Assembly: GCF_002736205.1 (NCBI RefSeq)
Contig: NZ_CP024091.1
Coordinates: forward strand, 5,205,555-5,269,554
From: Pedobacter ginsengisoli
GTDB lineage: Bacteria; Bacteroidota; Bacteroidia; Sphingobacteriales; Sphingobacteriaceae
Length of the DNA: 64,000 nucleotides
Reading direction: 5' to 3'
A program made the translations under genes and the position numbers. The notes beneath the pieces are model-generated. The model did not search any database. It was not told the origin of the DNA and saw only the letters and a list, made by a program, of their open reading frames with translations. Shown piece by piece: positions 51,517 to 59,900 of this stretch. Each line of letters opens with the position of its first letter. Position 1 is the stretch's first letter.

Positions 51517-52062
51517 ATGCAAACCAACCAATTAAAATATTGGAGTGAATCAGATCTTTTCGTAAAACTCGGAGAGGGTGATGAGCGGGCTTTTGGGCAT
51601 GTATTTAAGCAGTATTTTTCTTCATTATGCTATTTCGCTAACAAATATGTGTTTGATGCACAGGAAGCTGAAGATATTGTTGAAGAGGTTTTTGAAAAGC
51701 TTTGGAATTGTAATCATCAAATTAGTTGTTCAGAACATTTAAGGTCGTATTTATATATGGTAACCAAGCGTACCTGCATGGACCACTTGAGTAAAAATAT
51801 TCATGCAAAAGAAAGGCAATTGAACTTTGCAATGAAGGTTGGAGATCAGGAACCCGACTTTATTTATGAAATGATCAGGGCCGAAGTTCTTAGAGAAATT
51901 TATCTTGAAATTAAAAGCCTTCCGGAGCAATGTAGCAGAATAGTTTCGATGAGCTATATTGATGGGCTTCGTAATGAAGAGATAGCAGAAAAACTTGGCC
52001 TTTCTGTTCAGACAGTTAAAAATCAGAAAACCAGAGGTGTTTCCATACTTAGGGCAGGTTAG
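51517..52062 (+). CDS. FecI-like ECF sigma factor
   Basis: The 181-residue product has region 2 (FKQYFSSLCYFANKYVFDAQ, EAEDIVEEVFEKLW) and region 4 (LPEQCSRIVSMSYIDGLRNE, KLGLSVQTVKNQKTRG), the pattern of the FecI-like factors abundant in Bacteroidota. Such factors normally sit beside a FecR and a TonB receptor. Here the next gene is a pirin in the opposite direction, and the nearest FecR-like gene is 5.4 kb away on the same strand. Pairing with that FecR is only a possibility. Confidence 0.9.
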   Translation: MQTNQLKYWSESDLFVKLGEGDERAFGHVFKQYFSSLCYFANKYVFDAQEAEDIVEEVFEKLWNCNHQISCSEHLRSYLYMVTKRTCMDHLSKNIHAKERQLNFAMKVGDQEPDFIYEMIRAEVLREIYLEIKSLPEQCSRIVSMSYIDGLRNEEIAEKLGLSVQTVKNQKTRGVSILRAG

Positions 52063-52075
52063 CTTAATGTTTTTA

Positions 52076-52780
52076 CTAGGCAAATAGCTCCAGGCAAAGT
52101 AAGGTAGCCTCGGGGCTCAATGCTTCTATTTCAATTGAATTTATATCCCATAAGGCCAACCCATCTCTAGGATGCATTAATCGGCCATTAATTTCGAATG
52201 CTCCGGCTATAATGAATGTGAAGAAAGCGTTCTTTTTATCTTTTAGGTTGTAGATTGTTTCTGATCGGCCACCAAACTGACCGATGCTTAATGCAAATGG
52301 AAGGGCTTTTTGCGAAGCTGTTATAGTTGGCAATATGGGGATAAGATGATTAAAATTTTCATTCATATTAAACGCAGCGGGTTTTAATGATTGATTTTGG
52401 ACTATAGATTCATCCTTGATCCAGATTTGAAGAAAATTAATGAAATCCCATCCGTAAGGATTATGGATATTAAATTTGCTCCCGGCAACAAAACTATTTA
52501 TTTTGACTTCACCAATGTTTACTTCTTTGGTGTCTTTGTTTTCTCCCTGATAGAAAAGATCACCAGTAATGGGTATTAACAGTAAATGTGAAGCCTCCTT
52601 AACGGAGACTTCAAGTTTGCCCCTAGGCACCAATAATTGATCATTCAGAGCGGTTAGATTTCTAAATGGCTCCTTGTGTTCATCAAAATAGGCATTGCTA
52701 TTAAATGTCATTGTGGTTTTAGATATTTCTGATTCCTCAATTCCACGCTGTTCGCTTAAAAAGATTTTTCCTTGCTCCAT
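52076..52780 (-). CDS. Pirin-like bicupin protein
   Basis: The 234-residue protein resembles pirin/YhhW-type bicupins, with an N-terminal cupin (LLIPITGDLFYQ, VNIGEVKINSFVAGSKFNIH) and a quercetinase-type C-terminal cupin (AFFTFIIAGAFEINGRLMHP, RDGLALWDINSIEIEALSPE). The usual strong His-rich metal motif of pirins is not evident, so catalytic activity is doubtful. It is two bases downstream of the intradiol dioxygenase gene and almost surely co-transcribed with it, which may point to a shared role in aromatic compound handling. Confidence 0.68.
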   Translation of the reverse strand: MEQGKIFLSEQRGIEESEISKTTMTFNSNAYFDEHKEPFRNLTALNDQLLVPRGKLEVSVKEASHLLLIPITGDLFYQGENKDTKEVNIGEVKINSFVAGSKFNIHNPYGWDFINFLQIWIKDESIVQNQSLKPAAFNMNENFNHLIPILPTITASQKALPFALSIGQFGGRSETIYNLKDKKNAFFTFIIAGAFEINGRLMHPRDGLALWDINSIEIEALSPEATLLCLELFA

Positions 52781-52782
52781 AA

Positions 52783-53508
52783 CTAAGCCGGTACGTTAAT
52801 TTTCATAGTAAGGTTAAATCCATCGGCTATGCTACCTGTAACTGTTGCAACCTCTGAATTGGTTGTGTCATCGCTAAAGACATTATCTTTTGCATTATAA
52901 GTATAACCAGACATTCCCTTTTTGTACCCGTTAACTATGGCCACTGCTGTACCTGCACCTTCAGGGAAAGCAATTTGTGTTACTTTTAAAGAATTGCCGG
53001 CCGCATTGTAAACATGAACATGTATGTGCGTTGCACGGCCATTGTACCAACCAGGGAAAATGCTTGTAAAGGTAACCAGGCCATTTGCATCTGTGATTTG
53101 TCGACCTCTTAAGAAATGGACAGACTGATAATTGGTAGACTGCATGCCTGAACCACCATACTCAGAATAATTACCCTCTGCATCGCAATGCCAGATATCA
53201 ACCATAGCGCCTTCAATTGGGATGCAATCTTTATTTGAATTTGCGATGGTAATTTTAGCTGTTAATTTATATCCGCTGCGGCCATCAGTAATGTCGCTTC
53301 TAACATACCCCGATGGGGTTTTTGTAGGAAAGGGCCCTTCGGTTTCTGTTGGGGCAGCAGTACAGGTACTACTACTGGTTCCGGAACCTGAATCTGTTAC
53401 CGCTTCGCTGCTTGCAGCATCCAGACTATCTTTTTTACAAGCCTCCCACAGAATCGGTGTAGAGATAATTCCTACCATCAGGCTCCTTAAAAATTGTTTT
53501 CTTTCCAT
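52783..53508 (-). CDS. Intradiol ring-cleavage dioxygenase-like lipoprotein
   Basis: The 241-residue product has an N-terminal export signal with a lipobox-like WEAC (Cys24), a Ser/Thr/Gly-rich linker, then the intradiol dioxygenase fold: TEGPF (56-60), DIWHCDAEGNYSEYGG, RGRQITDANGLVTFTSIFPG and WYNGRATHIHVHV. The probable iron ligands are Tyr114 or Tyr117, Tyr155, His161 and His163. Classical members cleave catechol or protocatechuate in the cytosol. An exported lipoprotein form implies another, extracytoplasmic substrate, unknown to me. It is coupled to the pirin-like gene. Confidence 0.82.
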   Translation of the reverse strand: MERKQFLRSLMVGIISTPILWEACKKDSLDAASSEAVTDSGSGTSSSTCTAAPTETEGPFPTKTPSGYVRSDITDGRSGYKLTAKITIANSNKDCIPIEGAMVDIWHCDAEGNYSEYGGSGMQSTNYQSVHFLRGRQITDANGLVTFTSIFPGWYNGRATHIHVHVYNAAGNSLKVTQIAFPEGAGTAVAIVNGYKKGMSGYTYNAKDNVFSDDTTNSEVATVTGSIADGFNLTMKINVPA

Positions 53509-53659
53509 AGCATTTATGTTTATTAATTAATTTTAGTTAAGACAAATCTGCATAGGATATTTTGGTCAATTAATGAAGTAACGATAAACAGGGGTTTTCT
53601 GTCGATGAATAAGAAGATTTATTATATCCATCGATAAAATTGAAAGGTTTGCGGATACA

Positions 53660-54787
53660 ATGATATTATTAAAGATAAAAGATGTTGATTTGTATATGAT
53701 TCGTTTTCAGATATCAACCATCATTATACATGCGGTAGCCTGGTTGCTGTTCATTAGTTTCCCTCTGTTGTTTTTTAGCCAGGGGGGGAATTTTCATGGT
53801 AATTGGATGGGAGAGTTATCATGGCCATATCTTCAATATCCTTTGGTGTATATGTTTATTTTTTACATCAATGCTTATTATTTGTTTCCAAGGTTTTATG
53901 TGAAAAGAAAATATACAATCTATTCGTTTCTTGTAATTCTATTACTTGTTGTTGTGATGTTTATTAAGCCATTTGACAGAATGATGCAAGAGGGTAAGCA
54001 AAACGAAAGGCCAAGACCACCACGACCAATGACTGAGTTTCCAAGAGGAGAGTTTAAGATGGATGAGCGGACTCATCCGCCCAGAGATAAGCCTTTTAAG
54101 TTTGATATACTTAGTTTTTTTATCTTTGCTATGGTAATGGGGATGGGAACAGCTTTAAGCTCTATCAAAGAGCTGCAACTTACTGAGAAAAGAGCCATCC
54201 TTGCCGAAGCTGACAGGGCTAACGCAGAGCTTTCTTTTTTAAAAGCTCAGATCAATCCTCATTTTTTGTATAATACACTTAATAACATTTATACCCTGTG
54301 TGTAACTGGAAGTGAAAATGCTGCCGATAGCATAATGAAGTTATCAAATATTATGCGATATGTTACGGATGAGGCTCAGGAGAACTATGTTCCCCTACAG
54401 GGTGAGCTGGATTGTATCCGTGATTTTATTGATCTTCAAAGGTTGAGGTTAGGGAAAAAAGTGAGCTTGAATTATAATGTTACCGGCAATTCTTCTGGAC
54501 ATCTTATTTCTCCACTTGTTTTAATGACTTTCATTGAAAATGTTTTTAAGTATGGATTAAGTAACCATGTTGAGGCTCCAATTTCTATTAGTATAGAAAT
54601 ATTTGAGGATAAGATTGCATTCAGATCAGAAAATAGAATTTTTGATAGTAAACAGAATAATGATAGATCGGGAGTTGGAATTAAGAATACCAGACAGCGT
54701 TTGGATCATTTATACGCGGGTAGGTACCAACTAAATATTGATGATAAGAGGGAAGTTTTTAGTGTAAATCTGGTTCTTTTTTCTTAA
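53660..54787 (+). CDS. LytS/YehU-type sensor histidine kinase
   Basis: The 375-residue protein has about four membrane helices (residues 15-40, 55-75, 85-105 and 150-170), a Pro/Arg-rich cytoplasmic or loop region, then the His_kinase domain with phospho-acceptor His in QINPHFLYNTLNNIY and an ATPase part (LVLMTFIENVFKYGLSNH, GVGIKNTRQRLDHLY). The start could be the Met at 53696. The LytTR response regulator follows after 34 bases. The signal is unknown; the membrane part has no recognised ligand domain. Confidence 0.88.
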   Translation: MILLKIKDVDLYMIRFQISTIIIHAVAWLLFISFPLLFFSQGGNFHGNWMGELSWPYLQYPLVYMFIFYINAYYLFPRFYVKRKYTIYSFLVILLLVVVMFIKPFDRMMQEGKQNERPRPPRPMTEFPRGEFKMDERTHPPRDKPFKFDILSFFIFAMVMGMGTALSSIKELQLTEKRAILAEADRANAELSFLKAQINPHFLYNTLNNIYTLCVTGSENAADSIMKLSNIMRYVTDEAQENYVPLQGELDCIRDFIDLQRLRLGKKVSLNYNVTGNSSGHLISPLVLMTFIENVFKYGLSNHVEAPISISIEIFEDKIAFRSENRIFDSKQNNDRSGVGIKNTRQRLDHLYAGRYQLNIDDKREVFSVNLVLFS

Positions 54788-54821
54788 TCGATATCTATAT
54801 ATTTAGTGCTAAATATTAAGT

Positions 54822-55529
54822 ATGTCTTTAACATGTGTAGCAATTGACGATGAGCCTTTGGCTTTAGAACTGGTGCGTTCTTATGTTACACGTATGCCTG
54901 AAGTGAAATTAGTTGGAACTTTTGAAGATGCAATTTCTGGCATTGAATTCCTTAGTCGTAAGCACCCGGATTTGATTTTTCTGGATATTAATATGCCTGA
55001 CATTTCGGGTTTGGATTTAGCCAAGGCATTGAAAGAAAGACCGATGATAATATTTACTACAGCGCATAAACAATTTGCTTATGATGGTTTTGAACTGGAG
55101 GCGGTTGATTATTTATTAAAGCCAATTGATTTTGATCGGTTCTCGAAGGCAGTTTATAAGGCTATTGACCTTAAGAGGTATAGAGAGAATGTTTATTCGA
55201 CCCAGGAAGAATCTTTTATTTATGTACATTCTGAATATAGAATGATTAAGATTGTACTTAAAGAAGTTGAATACATTGAGAGTATGGAGGATTACATAAA
55301 AATTCATTTAACGAACGATAAGCCTGTTCTAACATTAATGTCATTAAAAAAGATACTCGAGGTACTTCCAGAACAGCAGTTCAAAAGAATTCACAGAAGT
55401 TACATTGTCCCAGTATTTAAGGTCAGATCAGTTCAGAATAAAAAAATACAGTTGAGTACTGTTGTACTGCCAATTGGAGAAAGCTATGCAGAACAGGTTA
55501 AGCAATGGCTTGGAATTAAAACATTATAA
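54822..55529 (+). CDS. LytTR-family response regulator
   Basis: The 235-residue regulator has a receiver domain with Asp55 (LIFLDINMPDISGLD), TTAHKQFAYDGFELEAVDYL and KP, then a LytTR DNA-binding domain (FIYVHSEYRMIKIVLKEVEY, FKRIHRSYIVPVFKVRSVQN). It is the partner of the kinase directly upstream. The ABC exporter gene starts 12 bases downstream and may be in the same unit and under its control. Confidence 0.93.
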   Translation: MSLTCVAIDDEPLALELVRSYVTRMPEVKLVGTFEDAISGIEFLSRKHPDLIFLDINMPDISGLDLAKALKERPMIIFTTAHKQFAYDGFELEAVDYLLKPIDFDRFSKAVYKAIDLKRYRENVYSTQEESFIYVHSEYRMIKIVLKEVEYIESMEDYIKIHLTNDKPVLTLMSLKKILEVLPEQQFKRIHRSYIVPVFKVRSVQNKKIQLSTVVLPIGESYAEQVKQWLGIKTL

Positions 55530-55541
55530 GAGACTGTTGGT

Positions 55542-57383
55542 TTGGAGCATAAAAAAGCAACTGCAGATTTAAGTATAAAATCTTTAACATTTAAAGAACG
55601 AATTGCAGCGTTCAGGAATTTGCCCGAGTTTTTTAAACTTGTATGGCAAACCAGTAAATGGATGACAGTTGGGAATTTTGCATTGAGGATTGCCAGATCA
55701 GTTATGCCACTTGCTATTTTATGGGTAGGCAAACATATTATTGATGAGGTAGTGCTTTTAAGCAATAATGGAACAACTCATTCTCAGGATTACCTATGGA
55801 AACTGGTGGCTCTTGAATTTGGATTAGCCATATTAACAGATATTTTAAGTAGGGCTATTAATTTAATGGATGGCTTGCTGGGCGACTTGTTTTCTAACTA
55901 TACTTCGGTAAGGATTATGAAACATGCGGCGACTTTAGATTTGGATCAGTTCGAAGATTCTGTATTTTATGATAAGCTAGAACGAGCCAGACAGCAAACG
56001 GTTGGACGGACTGTATTATTATCGCAGGTAATGAGCCAGATCCAAGACTTAATTACGATGGGGTTTCTTGCAGTTGGCCTGTTAGCCTTTAACCCATGGC
56101 TCATTGTGGTACTGTTGGTAACTATTCTTCCTGCATTTTTGGGTGAATCTTATTTTAATGATCAGAGTTATGCACTTTCTAGAAGGAGAACTCCGGAACG
56201 GAGAGAGCTAGACTATGTTCGTTATCTTGGAGCAAGTGATGAAACAGCAAAAGAAGTTAAGGTATTTAATCTTTCAACTTTTATCATTAACCGTTTTAAA
56301 GAACTTTCAAAAAGATTTTATACTGAGAATAAGCGGTTGTCATTGCAGCGTTCGGTTTGGGGTACTTTCTTTGCCTTTTTAGGTAGTGCGGGTTATTACT
56401 TAGCTTATGTGTATATTATTTACAGAACAATTAAGGGTAGCATTACTATTGGTGAACTTACATTTCTGGCGGGCTCATTCCGGCAGATGCGGGGCTTAAT
56501 AGAGGGGGTGCTTTTGCGTTTCACTGCCGTTTCGCAAGGTGCAATTTATCTTAGTGATTTTTTTGAGTTCTTTGAAATTGAGCCTAAAATTCGAAAAATG
56601 TCAAATGCAAAACCTTTTCCAAATCCCATTAAACAGGGTTTTACTTTTGAGGATGTGGGGTTTCAATATGCACATTCAGAGCGTTGGGCTAATCGGCATT
56701 TGAGTTTTACACTCCACCCTGGCGAGAAGCTGGCTTTGGTAGGAGAAAACGGCTCAGGGAAGACAACTTTGGTTAAGCTGCTTGCAAGACTTTACGACCC
56801 TACAGAGGGTAGAATATTGCTTGATGGGATTGATTTGAAAGAATATGACCTTGATGAATTGCGATTGAATGTTGGCATTATTTTTCAAGATTATCTACGC
56901 TATCAAATGACCTTTGCACAAAATATTGCAGTTGGAAATATTCAGGAGCAGGATAACCGCGCATTGATAGAAAGTTCAGCAAGACAAAGCTTAGCTGACA
57001 CGCTTGCAGAGAAACTGCCTTTTCATTATGATCAGATGCTTGGTAAACGTTTTTCTCAGGGAGTAGAATTATCGGGTGGAGAATGGCAAAAAGTTGCTTT
57101 GGCAAGAGCTTATATGAAGGATGCACAGCTATTGATTCTTGATGAGCCAACAGCCGCTCTTGATGCCAGAGCTGAGTATGAAGTTTTTCAGCGTTTTGCT
57201 GAATTAACAAAAGGAAAATCGGCTGTATTGATTTCTCATCGTTTTTCAACTGTGCGTATGGCGGATAGAATACTTGTGCTGGAAAAGGGCCAGTTAATAG
57301 AGATTGGCAGCCACGACGAATTGATTCTGAAAAGGGGAAGGTACGCTGAACTGTTCGACCTTCAAGCTATGGGGTACAGATAA
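55542..57383 (+). CDS. ABC transporter with fused permease and ATPase domains
   Basis: The 613-residue half-transporter has six membrane helices (residues about 40-340) and a C-terminal ATPase with Walker A LVGENGSGKTT, signature VELSGGEWQKVALARA (Glu replaces the usual Gln of LSGGQ), Walker B QLLILDEPTAALD and switch SHRF. It would export lipids, peptides or drugs as a dimer. The start is TTG 55542 (MEHKKATADLS). It follows the LytTR regulator by 12 bases, suggesting that the two-component pair controls it. Confidence 0.88.
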   Translation: MEHKKATADLSIKSLTFKERIAAFRNLPEFFKLVWQTSKWMTVGNFALRIARSVMPLAILWVGKHIIDEVVLLSNNGTTHSQDYLWKLVALEFGLAILTDILSRAINLMDGLLGDLFSNYTSVRIMKHAATLDLDQFEDSVFYDKLERARQQTVGRTVLLSQVMSQIQDLITMGFLAVGLLAFNPWLIVVLLVTILPAFLGESYFNDQSYALSRRRTPERRELDYVRYLGASDETAKEVKVFNLSTFIINRFKELSKRFYTENKRLSLQRSVWGTFFAFLGSAGYYLAYVYIIYRTIKGSITIGELTFLAGSFRQMRGLIEGVLLRFTAVSQGAIYLSDFFEFFEIEPKIRKMSNAKPFPNPIKQGFTFEDVGFQYAHSERWANRHLSFTLHPGEKLALVGENGSGKTTLVKLLARLYDPTEGRILLDGIDLKEYDLDELRLNVGIIFQDYLRYQMTFAQNIAVGNIQEQDNRALIESSARQSLADTLAEKLPFHYDQMLGKRFSQGVELSGGEWQKVALARAYMKDAQLLILDEPTAALDARAEYEVFQRFAELTKGKSAVLISHRFSTVRMADRILVLEKGQLIEIGSHDELILKRGRYAELFDLQAMGYR

Positions 57384-57444
57384 AAATCTATTAGGTTGGT
57401 ACGATTTGGGATTGGCATCGTAATAATAGTATCAATCGAAAAGG

Positions 57445-58203
57445 ATGCGCTCAGAAGTACAGACCAAAATAATAATAGCTCTAATTGGAAAACAGATTAG
57501 AGGCGAGCTTAGTGCAATTGATGAATTGACACTTAGGATGTGGGTTTCTGAAAGTGACTCGAACAAGATTTTATTTGATCGGCTGACAGACTCAGCTTAT
57601 AGACAAGCTGAGTTAGCAGAGATGAGAAGTTTTACAAGTGCGCCTGCGGCATTTGCAAATTTTATGGAGAAGTACGGTGAACGTATACCTGCTGAAGGTG
57701 ATGTATATGTGCCTCCAAAAATTGAGGTGGAGAGGAAAGTGGACTACGAATTCTTAAAATATGGGACCACTGCAGTTATTTTCCTGGCATTATCCATTGG
57801 TTTTTTTATTTATCTTAACAATAAAGATTTATTAGAAAATACTGATTCTCATACCAGCGCCTTGGCTAAGTCTGAAATGATGACAGACCACAATTATTTT
57901 TTGGGTTTAAATACTGATGAAAAGACTACCGATAATTATGATGTACGTTTAAAAGAATATATAACCTGGAAGCAAGGCTTATTTACTTTTAATAAGGAAA
58001 CCCTGGAGTCCCTTATGCAAAGGATTGCACATTGGTATGATGTAGATGTAATATATTCAGATGGCAATATTGGCAAGACCTTATATACGGGAACAGCTTT
58101 GAGGTTTAACAGCATTACTTCCTTGCTGAATAAGTTAGAAAAAACCGGACCTGCTAAGTTTAAAGTGGAAGGCAGGAAGGTGCTTGTTCAGCTTCATGAT
58201 TGA
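57445..58203 (+). CDS. Reduced FecR-like anti-sigma protein
   Basis: The 252-residue protein has a cytoplasmic N-terminal anti-sigma region (IRGELSAIDELTLRMWVSES), one membrane helix (about 105-122, TTAVIFLALSIGFFIYL) and the typical C-terminal domain (YITWKQGLFTFNKETLESLM, RIAHWYDVDVIYSDGNIGKT). The central FecR beta domain of about 100 residues that normally follows the helix is missing, so the protein is shorter than usual (about 320-390). No frameshift explains the loss. A nearby FecI-like gene and no TonB receptor make it an orphan. Confidence 0.82.
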   Translation: MRSEVQTKIIIALIGKQIRGELSAIDELTLRMWVSESDSNKILFDRLTDSAYRQAELAEMRSFTSAPAAFANFMEKYGERIPAEGDVYVPPKIEVERKVDYEFLKYGTTAVIFLALSIGFFIYLNNKDLLENTDSHTSALAKSEMMTDHNYFLGLNTDEKTTDNYDVRLKEYITWKQGLFTFNKETLESLMQRIAHWYDVDVIYSDGNIGKTLYTGTALRFNSITSLLNKLEKTGPAKFKVEGRKVLVQLHD

Positions 58204-58260
58204 TTTGTTTACCAAATCAGTTTCAAAATTTCTTAATAATATAGTAATTGATAGGATACA

Positions 58261-58276
58261 CAAACGTTTGCGCAAA
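58261..58276. promoter_or_regulatory. Overlapping palindromes, possible LacI-type operator upstream of the sugar transporter
   Basis: CAAACGTTTG (58261-58270) is a perfect palindrome with the central CG of LacI-family operators. TTTGCGCAAA (58267-58276) is a second one overlapping it. They lie about 155 bases before the MFS gene. No LacI gene is in the window. Confidence 0.35.
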
Positions 58277-58429
58277 AAAAATGCGTAAATATTAAGTGTA
58301 AATAGCATACTTTGGATTAAAAAATAGCCCCCGCCTAGTAACTTGCGGTATATTTTTATATTTTTAGAAAGTAAAATCAAATTATTTTAAATAAAAAAGC
58401 AAAAGCAATAATAAAACCTAAACGTAATT

Positions 58430-59707
58430 ATGACCAACCAAACAAAATCGACTGTAATTTCGCCCATTGTAACTATTGGAGCTCTGTTTTTCATTTTTGG
58501 CTTTGTAACCTGGGCCAACAGTACACTAATACCCTTTCTGAAACTGGCTTGTGGTTTAAAGACTGATTTTGAGGCTTTTCTGGTTACATTCGCTTCTTAT
58601 ATTGCTTATTTCTTTTTGGCCTTACCATCATCATGGATCCTTAAAAAGCTGGGTTTTAGAAATGGTATTATTATTGGCTTGCTTATTTTGGCTTTTGGTT
58701 CTTTAATTTTTATTCCGGCTGCAAGTTCAAGAAGTTTTGGTTTGTTCCTTACCGGTATATTTATCCAGGGGGCTGCATTGTCGTTACTGCAAACAGCTTC
58801 AAATCCGTATATAAGTATAATTGGCCCAATAGAAAGTGCTGCAAAACGCATTAGTATAATGGGTTTATGTAATAAATTTGCAGGTATTATTGTGCCTATT
58901 ATTATGGGTACTTTGTTTCTTAAGAATGCTTCCGGTATTGAGGCTAAAATTAATGATGCAGCAACTACAGTTGCAGAGAAAGAGGCACTTTTAGCAGAAG
59001 TTTTAGGTCGTGTTTATACACCTTATATTGTTTTAGCAATTGTATTTACTGCTTTTGCATTATTTATTAAATTTTCTCATTTACCTGAGGTTGATGTTGA
59101 TAAGGAAGAGGTGATTGAAGGAGGTGATGTTAAGTCTACAAAGACTTCTATTTTTCAGTTCCCTCATTTATTTCTGGGAGCCTTCTGTATTTTTGTTTAC
59201 GTAGCTGCAGAGGTTATGGCGGGAGATATTATAGGTGTATATGGTAAGGCTTTAGGCATCAGTGCAGACATTAGTAAGTACTTTACAACACTTACTTTAA
59301 CAAGTATGCTGGTAGGTTATGTGATAGGAATTATTACTATTCCAAAGTATATCAGCCAACAGGCAGCATTAAAAATTTGTGCAATTTTAGGCGTCATATT
59401 TATTTGTGCAGCTTATGCAACTACGGGTTATGTTTCAGTAGTTTTTGTTGGCCTTTTGGGTCTTGCAAACTCATTGATGTGGCCGGCTATTTTTCCTTTA
59501 GGGATTAAAGATTTAGGTAAGTTTACTAAAACTGGTTCTGCAATTATGATTATGGGTATAGCCGGGGGTGCAATTTGGCCTCTTATTTATGGTTATCTTA
59601 AAGATTACGCACATATGCATTTTCAACTTGCTTTTTTTGTAAGCGTGTTGCCTTGTTATTTGTATATATGGTTCTTTGCGGCGTATGGGCACAAGATAAG
59701 ATCTTAA
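58430..59707 (+). CDS. Sugar MFS transporter, FucP-like
   Basis: The 425-residue protein has 12 predicted membrane helices. Features of the FucP/GluP branch are seen: FFIFGFVTWANSTLIPFLKL, ALSLLQTASNPYISIIGPIE, RISIMGLCNKFAGI and SLMWPAIFPLGIKDLG. These are proton-coupled symporters of fucose, glucose/galactose or N-acetylglucosamine. The neighbours give no sugar catabolic genes, so the substrate is open. A palindromic LacI-like site lies upstream and a large stem-loop downstream. Confidence 0.9.
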   Translation: MTNQTKSTVISPIVTIGALFFIFGFVTWANSTLIPFLKLACGLKTDFEAFLVTFASYIAYFFLALPSSWILKKLGFRNGIIIGLLILAFGSLIFIPAASSRSFGLFLTGIFIQGAALSLLQTASNPYISIIGPIESAAKRISIMGLCNKFAGIIVPIIMGTLFLKNASGIEAKINDAATTVAEKEALLAEVLGRVYTPYIVLAIVFTAFALFIKFSHLPEVDVDKEEVIEGGDVKSTKTSIFQFPHLFLGAFCIFVYVAAEVMAGDIIGVYGKALGISADISKYFTTLTLTSMLVGYVIGIITIPKYISQQAALKICAILGVIFICAAYATTGYVSVVFVGLLGLANSLMWPAIFPLGIKDLGKFTKTGSAIMIMGIAGGAIWPLIYGYLKDYAHMHFQLAFFVSVLPCYLYIWFFAAYGHKIRS

Positions 59708-59723
59708 TGCTAGTATTTTATTA

Positions 59724-59769
59724 ACAAATAAGAGGGGGGCTGTTAAACGATAGCCCCCTTCTTATTTGT
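59724..59769 (+). terminator. Large stem-loop after the MFS gene
   Basis: The 18-base arm at 59724-59741 (from ACAAATAAGAGG to GGCT) pairs with 59752-59769 with one G-U pair. The T run after it is poor, so it may be a terminator in both directions or an mRNA end hairpin. Confidence 0.65.
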
Positions 59770-59900
59770 TGGATACTTAAGATGAATAGATTTTTGAACG
59801 AAATGAACAGGCAAAATAGGGTTTCCGTTCACGCTAAAAGGTTTAGTTTTAGAAAAAATGTAAAAAAAATAGGGTTTTACATTTGATAAAAATTCTAGTT

